This document shows, piece by piece, positions 38,188 to 47,930 of a DNA stretch of 64,000 nucleotides. Below the pieces are notes generated by a model that saw only the letters and a program-made list of their open reading frames with translations, was not told where the DNA came from and made no database searches. Positions within the stretch are counted from its first letter, which is position 1. The number at the start of each line of letters is the position of its first letter. The translations under genes were made by a program, and so were the position numbers. This DNA comes from Sphingomonas echinoides (lineage in GTDB: Bacteria > Pseudomonadota > Alphaproteobacteria > Sphingomonadales > Sphingomonadaceae). The stretch spans positions 1-64,000 of the forward strand of contig NZ_JAPYKK010000010.1 of assembly GCF_029623395.1 (NCBI RefSeq), given 5' to 3'.

Positions 38188-39530
38188 TCCGCCTGTCGGT
38201 CACGGCGCGGATCGCGCTGCTGTCGATCCTGCTCGCGCTGGTGTCCAATCTCGTGCTCGTCGCCTTCGTCTGGAAGGTTGTGCGCGACGATGCGATCGAT
38301 GAATTGCGCCGCGACACGGTCGAGCAGTCCGACGCGTTGATCGCGGTGTATCGCACCGGTGGCCTGCCCGCGCTCGGTCGGACGATCCGCGAAGCGCGTG
38401 CGCCTGGCGATGTTTCGCGGATCGTCGCGGTCATCGCGCGCGATGGCCGGTTGATCGCCGGGGTCGGTCCCGAACTCGATGGGCTCGCGCGGTGGCCCAA
38501 TCTCGGCTTCCGGATTCGCGCGATGGGAACGCCGTGGTCGGATCGCGAGGTCGGCTATGCGGTGCGGCAGATCGGTCCGTATCGGCTGGTGAGTGGCCGC
38601 GTGCTCGACGATTGGGATGCCGAGCAACGCGGGATCGAGCGCGCGCTGGCGGCCGCAATGCTTCTGTCGCTCGCGTTAGGTATCGGGGGCGGGCTGGTGG
38701 TGACGCGGTATGTCGGGCGGCGTCTCGACCGGGTCGCGGACGTGATCGAAGGCGTTGCCGCTGGCGACCTCTCGCGGCGCGTGGGCAATGCCGCGAGCGG
38801 TGATGCGTTCGACCGGCTGGCGGTGCGGCTCAACGGGATGCTCGACAAGACCGAGCGGTTGATGAGCGAACTCAGAATCGTCACCGACGGGCTCGCGCAC
38901 GACCTGCGCTCGCCGCTGGCACGGCTGCGCGCAAAGGCGGAAGCGGCGGTGCTCCAGGCCGATCCCGCGCAACGCGAGGCGGCAATGGGGGGCTTGCTGA
39001 TCGAGACCGATCTGGTGATGCGGATGCTGTCGACGATGATCGAGATTACACGCGCCGAGAGCGTATCGCGGGACCGGCTCGCGCGGATCGACCCGGCGAC
39101 GCTGGTCGAGGAAATCGCCGACCTGTACGCGCCGGTGGTGGAGGATGCCGGAATGCGGTTCGAGGCGGTCGTCGCGCCCGCGCTGCCGCAGATCACGCTC
39201 CACCGCGAATTGATGACGCAGGCGATCGCCAACCTCATCGACAATGCGCTGCGCCATGCCGCTAATGGCGGTGAGATCGTGCTGCGGCTCGCGCTACGGG
39301 ACGATGAAGCGCGCTTCCAGGTCGAGGATCGCGGGCCCGGTATTGCGGAAGCGGATCGGGCGGAAGCGCTGCGGCGGTTCGGGCGGCTCGACCGGGCGCG
39401 TAGTCTGCCTGGGGCAGGGCTGGGCATGGCGCTGGTCGAGGCGGTTGCGCGGTTGCACGATGGGCGCGTCGAACTGCACGACAATGCACCGGGGTTGATC
39501 GCGGCGATCGTGGTTCCCATCTCTCGTTAA
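38184..39530 (+). CDS. Sensor histidine kinase (HAMP-HisKA-HATPase)
   Basis: 448 aa from a TTG start overlapping the regulator stop (TTGA). TM1 is residues 9-30, a periplasmic sensor of about 120 residues follows, TM2 is about 155-175, then HAMP (GRRLDRVADVIEGVAAGDLS). Phosphoacceptor His239 in GLAHDLRSPLARLRAK; ATP site NLIDNALRHAANGG, VEDRGPGIAEAD and GAGLGMALVEAVARL. A classic transmembrane partner of the regulator before it. Periplasmic ligand not predictable. The pair sits between adk and rpsM, an unusual place. Confidence 0.92.
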   Translation: MIRLSVTARIALLSILLALVSNLVLVAFVWKVVRDDAIDELRRDTVEQSDALIAVYRTGGLPALGRTIREARAPGDVSRIVAVIARDGRLIAGVGPELDGLARWPNLGFRIRAMGTPWSDREVGYAVRQIGPYRLVSGRVLDDWDAEQRGIERALAAAMLLSLALGIGGGLVVTRYVGRRLDRVADVIEGVAAGDLSRRVGNAASGDAFDRLAVRLNGMLDKTERLMSELRIVTDGLAHDLRSPLARLRAKAEAAVLQADPAQREAAMGGLLIETDLVMRMLSTMIEITRAESVSRDRLARIDPATLVEEIADLYAPVVEDAGMRFEAVVAPALPQITLHRELMTQAIANLIDNALRHAANGGEIVLRLALRDDEARFQVEDRGPGIAEADRAEALRRFGRLDRARSLPGAGLGMALVEAVARLHDGRVELHDNAPGLIAAIVVPISR

Positions 39531-39548
39531 GCATTCGATGGCGCGTGC

Positions 39549-39577
39549 TTGACAGGCGCCGAGTCGATGTTTACTAG
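39549..39577 (+). promoter_or_regulatory. Candidate promoter for rpsM-rpsK-rpoA-rplQ
   Basis: TTGACA (39549-39554), 17-bp spacer, TACTAG (39572-39577), beginning 19 bp after the kinase stop and about 150 bp before rpsM. Consensus -35 and ideal spacing; the transcription start is not verified. Confidence 0.65.
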
Positions 39578-39727
39578 CCCGGCATTCCAAACCACCGGTC
39601 TCCGGCGGCGCATGCGTGCGTTCGTCGGTATGTTGCGTTCCGCAACGGGGCACGGAGTTCGGTAGCGCAACGCGATGAGATGGGATGTGCAGCCATGCAG
39701 GTCCCGTGGAGCAGGAGAACCAAGTTC

Positions 39728-40096
39728 ATGGCACGTATCGCCGGGGTCAACATCCCGACCAACAAGCGCGTAGTTATCGCGCTCACCTACATCCACGGCA
39801 TTGGAGACACCAAGGCCAAGGAAATCGTCACCAAGCTGGGCATTCCGATGACCGCGCGCGTGCAGGACCTGACCGACCAGGAAGTCCTCCACATCCGCGA
39901 AACCATCGACGCCGATTACACGGTCGAGGGTGATCTTCGTCGCACCGTCGCGATGAACATCAAGCGCCTGATGGATCTGGCCTGCTATCGCGGCCTGCGC
40001 CATCGCAAGGGCCTCCCCGTTCGCGGCCAGCGCACGCATACCAATGCGCGCACCCGCAAGGGCAAGGCAAAGCCGATCGCCGGTAAGAAGAAGTGA
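39728..40096 (+). CDS. rpsM: 30S ribosomal protein S13
   Basis: 122 aa. [40 protein letters not shown] and [20 protein letters not shown] are diagnostic. ATG at 39728; the longer open frame into the leader is not S13-like. First gene of the alpha operon, with its own promoter candidate. rpmJ is absent from this position. Confidence 0.98.
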   Translation: MARIAGVNIPTNKRVVIALTYIHGIGDTKAKEIVTKLGIPMTARVQDLTDQEVLHIRETIDADYTVEGDLRRTVAMNIKRLMDLACYRGLRHRKGLPVRGQRTHTNARTRKGKAKPIAGKKK

Positions 40097-40100
40097 GCTT

Positions 40101-40122
40101 GAGCCGCGGGTGACCGCGGCTC
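40101..40122 (+). other. Perfect intercistronic hairpin, rpsM-rpsK
   Basis: GAGCCGCGG-GTGA-CCGCGGCTC: 9-bp stem closed by a GNRA-type tetraloop, no T-tract. It starts 4 bp after the rpsM stop and lies 28 bp before rpsK. Confidence 0.65.
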
Positions 40123-40150
40123 GCTCCTGCAGTAGGGTTAGGACAAGACA

Positions 40151-40540
40151 ATGGCACGTGAACCGCAACGCATTAAGCGGCGTGAGCGCAAGAACATCAC
40201 TTCTGGTGTCGCGCATGTGAACGCAAGCTTCAACAACACCATGATCACGATCACCGATGCCCAGGGCAATGCGATCTCGTGGTCGTCGGCCGGCGCAATG
40301 GGCTTCAAGGGCTCGCGCAAGTCGACCCCGTATGCGGCACAGGTCGCGGCGGAAGACGCGGGCAAGAAGGCAGCCGAGCACGGCGTCCGTACGCTCGAAG
40401 TCGAAGTGAAGGGCCCGGGTTCGGGCCGTGAGTCGGCGCTTCGCGCGCTGCAGGCGGTCGGTTTCCAGATCACCTCGATCCGTGACGTTACCTCGATCCC
40501 GCACAACGGCGTGCGTCCTTCGAAGCGTCGCCGCGTCTGA
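40151..40540 (+). CDS. rpsK: 30S ribosomal protein S11
   Basis: 129 aa. [60 protein letters not shown] and [16 protein letters not shown] are diagnostic. Full length. Confidence 0.98.
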   Translation: MAREPQRIKRRERKNITSGVAHVNASFNNTMITITDAQGNAISWSSAGAMGFKGSRKSTPYAAQVAAEDAGKKAAEHGVRTLEVEVKGPGSGRESALRALQAVGFQITSIRDVTSIPHNGVRPSKRRRV

Positions 40541-40592
40541 TTTCGTCTCGGCCGTGCGCGGTTGATCGCGCTGCACGGTCCGATTCCCACTT

Positions 40593-40615
40593 GGTCGGCA
40601 TCGCCCGTGCCGACC
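40593..40615 (+). other. Perfect intercistronic hairpin, rpsK-rpoA
   Basis: GGTCGGCA (40593-40600) pairs with TGCCGACC (40608-40615), 7-nt loop, no T-tract. A further stem around CCGTGC...GCACGG precedes it (about 40552-40578). rpoA starts 20 bp downstream. Confidence 0.6.
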
Positions 40616-40634
40616 CAAAATCAAGGGATAGCCT

Positions 40635-41702
40635 ATGTCCGTCAATGCAAAGAACTGGCAGGAACTGAAGAAGCCGTCCGGCCTCGAAAAGAAGCCCGGC
40701 GGTGACGGCAAGCGCAAGGCGACCTTCATCGCCGAGCCGCTGGAGCGTGGTTTCGGCCTGACGCTCGGCAATGCGCTGCGGCGCGTTTTGTTGTCTTCGC
40801 TGCAGGGCGCGGCGGTGACGTCGATCAAGATCGAGAACGTTCTCCACGAATTCTCGTCGCTGGCGGGCGTCCGCGAGGACGTGACCGACATCGTGCTCAA
40901 CGTGAAGCAGATCGCTTTGCGCATGCAGGGTGAAGGCCCCAAGCGGCTCCAGCTGTCGGCAACGGGCCCGGGTCCGGTCAAGGCGGGCGACATTGCGGTT
41001 TCGGGCGACATCGAAGTGATGAACCCGCAGCTCGTTTTGTGCCATCTCGATGATGGCGCGACGCTGAACATGGAACTGACCGCAGACGTCGGCAAGGGCT
41101 ATGTCCCCGCCGTCGCCAACCGTCCGGCCGACGCGCCGATCGGACTCATCCCGGTCGATGCTTTGTATTCGCCGGTCAAGCAGGTCAGCTACAAGGTCGA
41201 GAACACCCGCGTCGGGCAGGAACTCGATTACGACAAGCTGACGCTGACGATCGAGACCGACGGCACCGTTTCGCCTGAGGAAGCCGTCGGTTACGCCGGT
41301 CGCATCCTGCAGGACCAGCTCGCGCTGTTCGTCGGCTTCGACGATTCGAGCGTCACGCGTCAGGCCCCGATCGGCCAGGCAGCGCCTGCCGCTGGTGGCA
41401 CCGAGGTTTCGGGCGATACGCAGCAGATCAACCGTTACCTGCTCAAGAAGGTCGACGAGCTCGAGCTTTCGGTTCGCAGCGCCAACTGCCTCAAGAACGA
41501 CAACATCATCTACATCGGCGATCTGGTCCAGAAGACCGAAGCCGAGATGCTGCGCACGCCGAACTTCGGCCGCAAGTCGCTCAACGAGATCAAGGAAGTG
41601 CTGTCGAGCATGGGTCTCCGCCTGGGGATGGAAATCCCCGGTTGGCCGCCTGAGAACATCGAAGAGATGGCCAAGAAGCTCGAGCAGGAGATCATGGGCT
41701 AA
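40635..41702 (+). CDS. rpoA: RNA polymerase subunit alpha
   Basis: 355 aa. Assembly platform and promoter UP-element reader. N-terminal domain: [40 protein letters not shown] and [21 protein letters not shown]-terminal domain: [40 protein letters not shown]. About 20 residues longer than in E. coli. A CCCGC/GCGGG stem occurs in the 117-bp gap before rplQ. Confidence 0.98.
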   Translation: MSVNAKNWQELKKPSGLEKKPGGDGKRKATFIAEPLERGFGLTLGNALRRVLLSSLQGAAVTSIKIENVLHEFSSLAGVREDVTDIVLNVKQIALRMQGEGPKRLQLSATGPGPVKAGDIAVSGDIEVMNPQLVLCHLDDGATLNMELTADVGKGYVPAVANRPADAPIGLIPVDALYSPVKQVSYKVENTRVGQELDYDKLTLTIETDGTVSPEEAVGYAGRILQDQLALFVGFDDSSVTRQAPIGQAAPAAGGTEVSGDTQQINRYLLKKVDELELSVRSANCLKNDNIIYIGDLVQKTEAEMLRTPNFGRKSLNEIKEVLSSMGLRLGMEIPGWPPENIEEMAKKLEQEIMG

Positions 41703-41819
41703 GGCTCATGCGTCTTACGGGCTCCCGCAACCGCGGGTGCGACGGTATTTTGGGTGGGCCACCGTCCCCACCGGCTCTGGGGTACCTCATACGGCCCCTT
41801 AACGAACGAAGGACATACC

Positions 41820-42242
41820 ATGCGTCATCGCGTAGGCGGCCGTAAGCTTCAGCGGACCTCGGCTCACCGCATCGCCCTGTTCCGCAACATGAGCGCCGCG
41901 CTCATCAAGCACGAGCAGATCACCACGACCGTCGCCAAGGCGAAGGAACTGCGTCCTTACGTCGAAAAGCTGATCACGCTGGCGAAGAAGGGTGGCTTGT
42001 CCAACCGTCGCCTCGCGCATGCCCGCTTGCTCGACGATGCGCAGCTGACCAAGCTGTTCGACGTTCTGGCCGAGCGTTATGCCGGCCGTAACGGCGGCTA
42101 CACCCGGATCGTCAAGGCCGGTATCCGTCTGTCGGATGCGTCGCCGATGGCGATCATCGAGTTCGTCGACCGTGACGTCACTGCAAAGGGCCAGGACTCT
42201 GGCCCGGTGATGACCGGCGAAGAGTATGACGAGGCGGCATAA
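41820..42242 (+). CDS. rplQ: 50S ribosomal protein L17
   Basis: 140 aa. [20 protein letters not shown] and [40 protein letters not shown] are diagnostic. ATG at 41820; upstream extension in the open frame is not L17. Last gene of the ribosomal cluster, followed by a terminator. Confidence 0.98.
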   Translation: MRHRVGGRKLQRTSAHRIALFRNMSAALIKHEQITTTVAKAKELRPYVEKLITLAKKGGLSNRRLAHARLLDDAQLTKLFDVLAERYAGRNGGYTRIVKAGIRLSDASPMAIIEFVDRDVTAKGQDSGPVMTGEEYDEAA

Positions 42243-42266
42243 GCCCTTCGTCATCGGACGTTGAGA

Positions 42267-42304
42267 AAGGAGTCGCACTCGCTAAGAGTGCGGCTCCTTT
42301 TGTC
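42267..42304 (+). terminator. Rho-independent terminator after rplQ
   Basis: AAAGGAGTCGCACTC (42267-42281), loop GCTAA, GAGTGCGGCTCCTTTT (42287-42302): 14 or so pairs with one mismatch, then T-rich sequence. Ends the alpha operon. Confidence 0.85.
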
Positions 42305-42319
42305 GTTTTCGGGGTTTGC

Positions 42320-44449
42320 ATGCGTCCTTTTCCGATCCTCGCGGTTCTCCTGGCTTCCCCCGCTTTCGCGCAGACACAGGCTCCCATTATGCACTATCCC
42401 GAAACCCGCCGCACCGCGCAGGTGGACGAACAGTTCGGCGTCAAGGTTGCCGATCCCTATCGCTGGCTCGAGAACGACGTCCGGACCGATCCGGAAGTCG
42501 CCAAGTGGGTGGCGGACCAGAATACGGTGACCAACGCGTATCTCGCGACGCTGCCCGGGCGCGACATCTTCGCGGCGCGGTTGAAGCAGTTGCTCGATTA
42601 CGAGCGGTTCGGTGTTCCGGAGAAGAAGGGCGGGCGCTATTTCTACAGCCGCAACGCGGGGCTGCAGAACCAGGCGGTGCTGTACGTCCGCGACAGCGTG
42701 GACGGGCAGGGGCGCGTGCTGATCGACCCCAACGGCTGGTCGAAGGACGGCGCGACGGCGCTGGCAGAATGGTCGCCATCCGAGGACGGGAAGAAGCTCG
42801 CTTATGCGGTGCAGGATGGCGGGACCGACTGGCGCACGGTCAAGGTGCTCGACGTCGCGACGGGCGCGGTGTCGGATCAGGTCGATTGGGTGAAGTTTTC
42901 GGGGTTGTCCTGGGCGAAGGACGGGTCGGGATTCTATTACTCGCGCTTCGCCGCCCCAGCGGACGGCGCCAAGTTCCAGGCACTGAACGAGAACCAGCAG
43001 GTCTATTTCCACAGGCTCGGCACCGCGCAGGCGGCGGATACGCTGGTCTATGCGACGCCGGACCAGCCCAGGCTTGGGCACAACGCGCAGGTGACGGACG
43101 ACGGCAAGTGGCTCGTCATCACGACGCACGAAGGCACCGACAACCGCTATCAGATCACCGTGATCGACCTGACCGCGCCCAAGCCGGCGCCGCGCACGAT
43201 CGTCAAGGGCCTCGAGAACGAGTGGACCTTGGCCGGGAACGTCGGTGGTAATTTCTACTGGGTGACCAACAAGGGCGCGCCGCGGGGGCGGATCGTCGCG
43301 ACCAACCTGTATGCGCGGTCGGCGGAAGTGCCCGAGCATGAAGTCGTCGCGCAGGGCAAAGACGTGATCGACGGCGCCAGTCTCATCGGTGGTCGCCTGC
43401 TCGTTTCGTATCTCGCGGACGTGAAGAGCGAGGTTCGCCGGTTTACGATCGACGGCAAGCCCGACGGAGTCGTGGCGTTGCCCGGGATCGGGACTGTCGG
43501 CGGGCTCGGCGGCAATGCGGACGACAGCGAGACCTTCTACGCGTTCACCAGCTTTGCGACCCCCACGACCATTTACCGGTACGACGTGAAAAGTGGGCAG
43601 GCGACACCGTGGGCCAGCCCGAAGGTCGCGTTCGACCCGTCACGCTATCAGGTCGACCAGCGCTTCTACACGTCGAAGGACGGCACGCGCGTTCCGATGT
43701 TCGTCGTCCGGCGCAAGGACGTGACCGGGCCCGCGCCGACGCTGCTGTACGCGTATGGCGGGTTCAACATTTCGGTGACCCCGAGCTTCTCCGCGACTCG
43801 GCTTGCGTGGCTCGAGCAGGGGGGCGTCCTTGCGGTCGCGAACATCCGCGGCGGGGGCGAATATGGCAAGGCGTGGCACGATGGCGGACGCCTGGCGCAG
43901 AAGCAGAACGTGTTCGACGATTTCATCGCGGCGGGGGAATATCTGAAGGCGCAGAAGATCACCGGGAAGGACCAGCTTGTCATCCAGGGCGGGTCGAACG
44001 GTGGGCTGCTTGTCGGCGCGGTGACCAATCAGCGCCCGGACCTGTTCGCCGCGGCGATCCCGGCGGTCGGCGTGATGGACATGCTGCGGTTCGATCGGTT
44101 CACCGCCGGGCGCTACTGGGTCGACGATTACGGCTATCCGTCGAAGGAAGCCGACTTCAAGACGCTGTACGCTTACTCGCCGTATCACAACATCCGCGCG
44201 GGCAAGCCGTATCCGGCGATCCTCGCGGAGACTGCCGACACCGATGACCGCGTCGTGCCGGGTCATACGTTCAAATATACCGCGATGCTTCAGTCGATGG
44301 ATCTGGGCCCCAAGCCCCGGATCGTTCGGATCGAGACGCGCGCCGGGCACGGATCGGGTAAGCCGACCGACAAGGTCATCGCCGAGACGGCGGATGCCTG
44401 GGCATTTGCCGCAAAATGGACCGGGTTGCAGGTCAGGCCAGTTAAGTAA
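42320..44449 (+). CDS. Secreted S9A prolyl-oligopeptidase family serine peptidase
   Basis: 709 aa. Signal peptide ends SPAFAQ (residue 18). The mature start MHYPETRRTAQVDEQFGVKV followed by DPYRWLENDVRTDPEVAKWV is the prolyl oligopeptidase N-terminus; a seven-bladed propeller covers about 80-430. Catalytic triad: Ser in QGGSNGGLLVGAVTNQRPDL, Asp in ETADTDDRVVPGH and His in RAGHGSGKPTDK. Cleaves small proline-containing peptides; periplasmic location inferred from the signal sequence. Preceded by the alpha operon terminator. Confidence 0.92.
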   Translation: MRPFPILAVLLASPAFAQTQAPIMHYPETRRTAQVDEQFGVKVADPYRWLENDVRTDPEVAKWVADQNTVTNAYLATLPGRDIFAARLKQLLDYERFGVPEKKGGRYFYSRNAGLQNQAVLYVRDSVDGQGRVLIDPNGWSKDGATALAEWSPSEDGKKLAYAVQDGGTDWRTVKVLDVATGAVSDQVDWVKFSGLSWAKDGSGFYYSRFAAPADGAKFQALNENQQVYFHRLGTAQAADTLVYATPDQPRLGHNAQVTDDGKWLVITTHEGTDNRYQITVIDLTAPKPAPRTIVKGLENEWTLAGNVGGNFYWVTNKGAPRGRIVATNLYARSAEVPEHEVVAQGKDVIDGASLIGGRLLVSYLADVKSEVRRFTIDGKPDGVVALPGIGTVGGLGGNADDSETFYAFTSFATPTTIYRYDVKSGQATPWASPKVAFDPSRYQVDQRFYTSKDGTRVPMFVVRRKDVTGPAPTLLYAYGGFNISVTPSFSATRLAWLEQGGVLAVANIRGGGEYGKAWHDGGRLAQKQNVFDDFIAAGEYLKAQKITGKDQLVIQGGSNGGLLVGAVTNQRPDLFAAAIPAVGVMDMLRFDRFTAGRYWVDDYGYPSKEADFKTLYAYSPYHNIRAGKPYPAILAETADTDDRVVPGHTFKYTAMLQSMDLGPKPRIVRIETRAGHGSGKPTDKVIAETADAWAFAAKWTGLQVRPVK

Positions 44450-44474
44450 GGATCGTTAGACTTAAAAGGTGTAT

Positions 44475-44502
44475 TTGATATTGGACACCAGTATGGCATG
44501 AT
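44475..44502 (+). promoter_or_regulatory. Candidate promoter for the lipoprotein gene
   Basis: TTGATA (44475-44480), 16-bp spacer, CATGAT (44497-44502), 24 bp before the start codon. A GGGGGAG ribosome site (44512-44518) follows. Confidence 0.4.
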
Positions 44503-44525
44503 CCCTGTCTTGGGGGAGATGGGAC

Positions 44526-45446
44526 ATGCGCAAGCTTTTTCTTTGTTTGACTGTGGTTCCACTCTTGGGTGGGTGCAACGTCATCTTGAAAGAGGTGCGG
44601 TATCCCGGCGGTTACCCCGGGCATATCTTGGACGAGCGGACCTTCGACGCAAGCGCGAACAAGCAGTTGCAGCTCCTGCGCGGGGCTATGGTCCTTGCGA
44701 TCGCCGCGCGGGTGGGGGAGGCATCTGTCCGGGGCGAAGATGGCGACGGCTTCGCCCGCCTGTTGGGCAACGCGGCAGGGGAGATCAACCATGCTGCTGC
44801 CAATCTGGGGATGGGCAATGCAAGGACATGCTTGGTTCGAACACCAAGTCCCACGCCCACGCCTCCGGTAACTTCGATGCAGGCCGACGCCCAATGTGAC
44901 GGCTATTACGTCAATTACGAAGCCGACGTGGCGCGGATCGAGGCTCGGGTCACCCGGGCGATGATCGCGGCTCTGCCGACCGATCGCGCACGCGCGTTCC
45001 TCAACAAGCTGGCCAAAGGCGATGTGTTGTCGGCGGCTTGGGGAGCATTGGGGGCCACGGCAGACATGGCTGGGGCATTTCACCGCGGGGCAGGGGTGTA
45101 TCGCGCCGGGATGGAAACCGTTGCAGCGGGCATGACCACCAAGTGTCAGGGCAACAACGCAAATCTGGAGAAAGAAATGACTGTCCTGGACGCGGCGGAC
45201 TGTCTCGGGCTGGATCGCAACTCCCTGTTCGATAGCGAAGATGCGCCTGCCTCGGATTTGACCGATCCGGTCAGCCCCCAAGCCTTTAATGCCGTGATGC
45301 GGATCGTTCGTACCTCTTGCGTCGCCTTGCCCTTGTCGAACGAACTCAATCCTAGCCAGCTTGCGCAGAGTCGGAGTGTCCGTCGCGACACGTGCGCACT
45401 CCTCGTGTTCGATCCTCAGAAGCGGCGTGATCAAGTCGCGTTGTAG
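44526..45446 (+). CDS. Putative cysteine-rich lipoprotein, unknown function
   Basis: 306 aa. Lipoprotein signal [17 protein letters not shown] with acylation Cys17. Six further cysteines are spread through the mature part (TCLVR, AQCDG, TKCQG, DCLGL, SCVAL, DTCAL), an even number suggesting three disulfides in the periplasm. A low-complexity TPSPTPTPP linker lies near residue 108. A Gly/Ala-rich stretch ([20 protein letters not shown]) could insert in or lie on a membrane. I recognise no family. It is monocistronic between the peptidase and guaA and uses somewhat more A/T-rich codons at its start than its neighbours. Confidence 0.75.
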   Translation: MRKLFLCLTVVPLLGGCNVILKEVRYPGGYPGHILDERTFDASANKQLQLLRGAMVLAIAARVGEASVRGEDGDGFARLLGNAAGEINHAAANLGMGNARTCLVRTPSPTPTPPVTSMQADAQCDGYYVNYEADVARIEARVTRAMIAALPTDRARAFLNKLAKGDVLSAAWGALGATADMAGAFHRGAGVYRAGMETVAAGMTTKCQGNNANLEKEMTVLDAADCLGLDRNSLFDSEDAPASDLTDPVSPQAFNAVMRIVRTSCVALPLSNELNPSQLAQSRSVRRDTCALLVFDPQKRRDQVAL

Positions 45447-45490
45447 GCGGATACTTCCCTACAAAGTCTAGTGCAGCTATGCGCTGCCGC

Positions 45491-47047
45491 ATGACCCATC
45501 CCAGCGACTCCATCCTCATCGTAGATTTCGGTAGCCAGGTGACTCAGTTGATTGCCCGGCGCGTGCGCGAAGCGGGGGTCTATAGCGAGATTGCGCCGTT
45601 CACGACCGCCGCCGATGCGTTCGAGCGGATGCAGCCCAAGGGCGTGATCCTCTCCGGCAGTCCCGCTTCGGTGCTCGACGAGAATAGCCCGCGCATCCCG
45701 CAGGCAATCCTCGACAGCGGCGTGCCGCTCCTGGGGATCTGTTACGGTCAGCAGGTGATGATGCACCAGCTCGGCGGGACGGTGACGCTCGGCGACAGCG
45801 GCGAGTTCGGCCACGCGGTGATCGAGATCCGCGACACCTGCGCGTTGTTCGATGGCGCATGGGAAACCGGCGAATCGCACCAGGTGTGGATGAGCCACGG
45901 CGACAAGGTGACCGAGCTTGCCCCTGGCTTCCGTCCGGTCGCGGCGAGCCAGGGTGCGCCGTTCGCGGTGATCGCCGACGATGCGCGGCATTATTACGCG
46001 ATGCAGTTCCACCCGGAAGTCGTCCACACCCCAGATGGTGCAAAGCTGATCGCGACCTTCGCGCGGCACGTCTGCGGGCTGAGCGGCGACTGGACGATGG
46101 CCGAGTTCCGCGCGACCAAGATCGCCGAGATCCGCGCGCAGGTCGGCAGCGGCAAGGTCATTTGCGGTTTGTCGGGCGGGGTCGATTCGGCCGTCGCAGC
46201 GGTGCTGATCCACGAGGCGATCGGCGAGCAATTGACGTGCGTTTTCGTCGACCATGGGCTGATGCGCAGCGGCGAGGCCGATCAGGTCGTCACGCTGTTC
46301 CGCAACCATTATCATATCCCGCTGGTCCATGTGGACGCCGAGGAGACCTTCCTGGCCGGCTTGGCGGGCGTCACCGACCCGGAGGCGAAGCGCAAGTTCA
46401 TCGGCGGCGCGTTCATCGACATCTTTGAGGCAGAAGCGAAGCGGATCGGCGGTGCGGACTTCCTCGCGCAGGGGACGCTGTACCCTGACGTGATCGAGAG
46501 CGTCAGCTTTACCGGCGGGCCTTCGGTGACGATCAAGAGCCACCACAATGTCGGCGGCCTGCCCGCGCGGATGAAGATGCAGCTGGTCGAGCCGCTCCGC
46601 GAGCTGTTCAAGGACGAAGTCCGCGCGCTGGGTCGCGAACTCGGGCTGCCCGAGATCTTCGTCGGGCGGCATCCGTTCCCCGGGCCGGGGCTCGCGATCC
46701 GCATTCCCGGCGAAGTGACCAAGGAACGCTGCGACATTCTGCGCAAGGCCGACTCGGTCTATCTCGACGAGATTCGCCGCGCCGGGCTGTACGACACGAT
46801 CTGGCAGGCGTTTGCGGTGCTGCTGCCCGTCCGCTCGGTCGGCGTGATGGGCGACGGACGCACCTATGACAACGTGTTGGCGTTGCGGGCTGTGACGTCG
46901 ACCGACGGCATGACCGCGCAGGCGTTCCAGTTCCCGGGCGACTTCCTGCCGCGGGTCGCGACGCGGATCGTCAACGAAGTCCGCGGCGTCAATCGCGTGA
47001 CCTACGACTATACGAGCAAGCCGCCCGGCACGATCGAGTGGGAATGA
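45491..47047 (+). CDS. guaA: GMP synthase (glutamine-hydrolysing)
   Basis: 518 aa. XMP to GMP using glutamine and ATP. Glutamine amidotransferase domain: [20 protein letters not shown], nucleophile Cys in [15 protein letters not shown], His-Glu in [13 protein letters not shown] pyrophosphatase domain: [20 protein letters not shown]; dimerisation domain [17 protein letters not shown]; end [12 protein letters not shown] at 45491 (MTHPSDS) was preferred; an in-frame ATG at 45479 would add four residues. Cytosolic. Confidence 0.97.
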   Translation: MTHPSDSILIVDFGSQVTQLIARRVREAGVYSEIAPFTTAADAFERMQPKGVILSGSPASVLDENSPRIPQAILDSGVPLLGICYGQQVMMHQLGGTVTLGDSGEFGHAVIEIRDTCALFDGAWETGESHQVWMSHGDKVTELAPGFRPVAASQGAPFAVIADDARHYYAMQFHPEVVHTPDGAKLIATFARHVCGLSGDWTMAEFRATKIAEIRAQVGSGKVICGLSGGVDSAVAAVLIHEAIGEQLTCVFVDHGLMRSGEADQVVTLFRNHYHIPLVHVDAEETFLAGLAGVTDPEAKRKFIGGAFIDIFEAEAKRIGGADFLAQGTLYPDVIESVSFTGGPSVTIKSHHNVGGLPARMKMQLVEPLRELFKDEVRALGRELGLPEIFVGRHPFPGPGLAIRIPGEVTKERCDILRKADSVYLDEIRRAGLYDTIWQAFAVLLPVRSVGVMGDGRTYDNVLALRAVTSTDGMTAQAFQFPGDFLPRVATRIVNEVRGVNRVTYDYTSKPPGTIEWE

Positions 47048-47131
47048 CGAGGAAGACTTACCTCCTCCGATATCGGGCACGACCCACGATCTGACGGCCG
47101 AGGCAGCGCCGTAGCGCTCACACGGCTGGCG

Positions 47132-47815
47132 TCACCAGAAGACCGTGTCCATCCGCTTGGCGGGTTCCTCTGCGACCCAGCATCCGTTCTTGAGGATGAA
47201 GTGGCACTCCGGGTACCATTCGAAGGTCGTTTCGCCATATCGGCGCTCCGGCGCCGGGGGCGGCGGCGGGCTGTTTTGCGAGAGCCGGAATTGCCAGTGC
47301 CGGTCGTAGATCGCCGGTGATGCCCAGGACTCCAGCAGCGCGAGATTCTCGGGGAAATCGACGCTGCGGAAAAAGGTGAACTCCAGACAGCCTTCTTCTT
47401 GCCGCGTCCCGTACGACAGGTCGACCAGCGGTTGGGCCGGATCCGTCGGATTGCCCGTTACCTGAATCAGAATGCGGATGGGCCCGGGCGCTGCGGGCCA
47501 GCGCAGGGTTTCGCCGCGCGCGTCGCTATCCACGGCGACCCAGGCCGGGCCGGTCGGCGCAAAGCGCGCGAACTTGTAGAATTCCAGCCTGTACGCGAGC
47601 GCGGTCAAGGCTTCGGTACGCGCGGCATAAGCGGCGTCCCAGGCTCCGGGTGTCTCCCACAGCTCGACATGCAGGAATTGCGAATCGGATTCGAGCGCGA
47701 CGAAATCCTCGGCGTGCAGGCATCCCGGCATGGCGCGCGCCGCCTCGGTGAGCGCTGCGAGGCGCGGCATGGCGTCCGGGCCCTCTGCGCGCAGAAGCAT
47801 TCTTACACTGGTCAT
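47132..47815 (-). CDS. Two-domain ABM-like (dimeric alpha/beta barrel) protein
   Basis: 227 aa from ATG at 47815, with GAGGAG upstream. Residues 1-100 look like an antibiotic-biosynthesis-monooxygenase/quinol-oxidase ferredoxin-like fold (VRMLLRAEGPDAMPRLAALT; AMPGCLHAEDFVALESDSQF; HVELWETPGAWDAAYAART). Residues 115-200 look like a second copy (IRILIQVTGNPTDPAQPLVD; EEGCLEFTFFRSVDFPENLA; LESWASPAIYDRHWQFRLSQ). A short Pro-rich linker then the tail FEWYPECHFILKNGCWVAEE follows. Domain calls are by pattern and moderate. Divergent from the VOC protein; probably functionally linked. Exact reaction unknown. Confidence 0.6.
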   Translation of the reverse strand: MTSVRMLLRAEGPDAMPRLAALTEAARAMPGCLHAEDFVALESDSQFLHVELWETPGAWDAAYAARTEALTALAYRLEFYKFARFAPTGPAWVAVDSDARGETLRWPAAPGPIRILIQVTGNPTDPAQPLVDLSYGTRQEEGCLEFTFFRSVDFPENLALLESWASPAIYDRHWQFRLSQNSPPPPPAPERRYGETTFEWYPECHFILKNGCWVAEEPAKRMDTVFW

Positions 47816-47886
47816 CGCGCTCTCCTCATCCCGTTGCAATTCTGCATAATGGTGACACAATCTGGATAATATGATAACGACATGGC

Positions 47887-47898
47887 TACAAGCTTGTA
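47887..47898. promoter_or_regulatory. Perfect palindrome in the shared promoter region of the ABM/VOC pair
   Basis: TACAAGCTTGTA, a 12-bp perfect palindrome within the 115 bp separating the two divergent start codons, next to an AT-rich stretch (GGATAATATGATAACG) unlike the surrounding GC-rich DNA. Candidate operator for a MarR-, TetR- or GntR-type regulator; no such regulator gene is adjacent. Confidence 0.45.
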
Positions 47899-47930
47899 AT
47901 AAGCGGGCAGCCGAAGCAATGGAGACGGCA

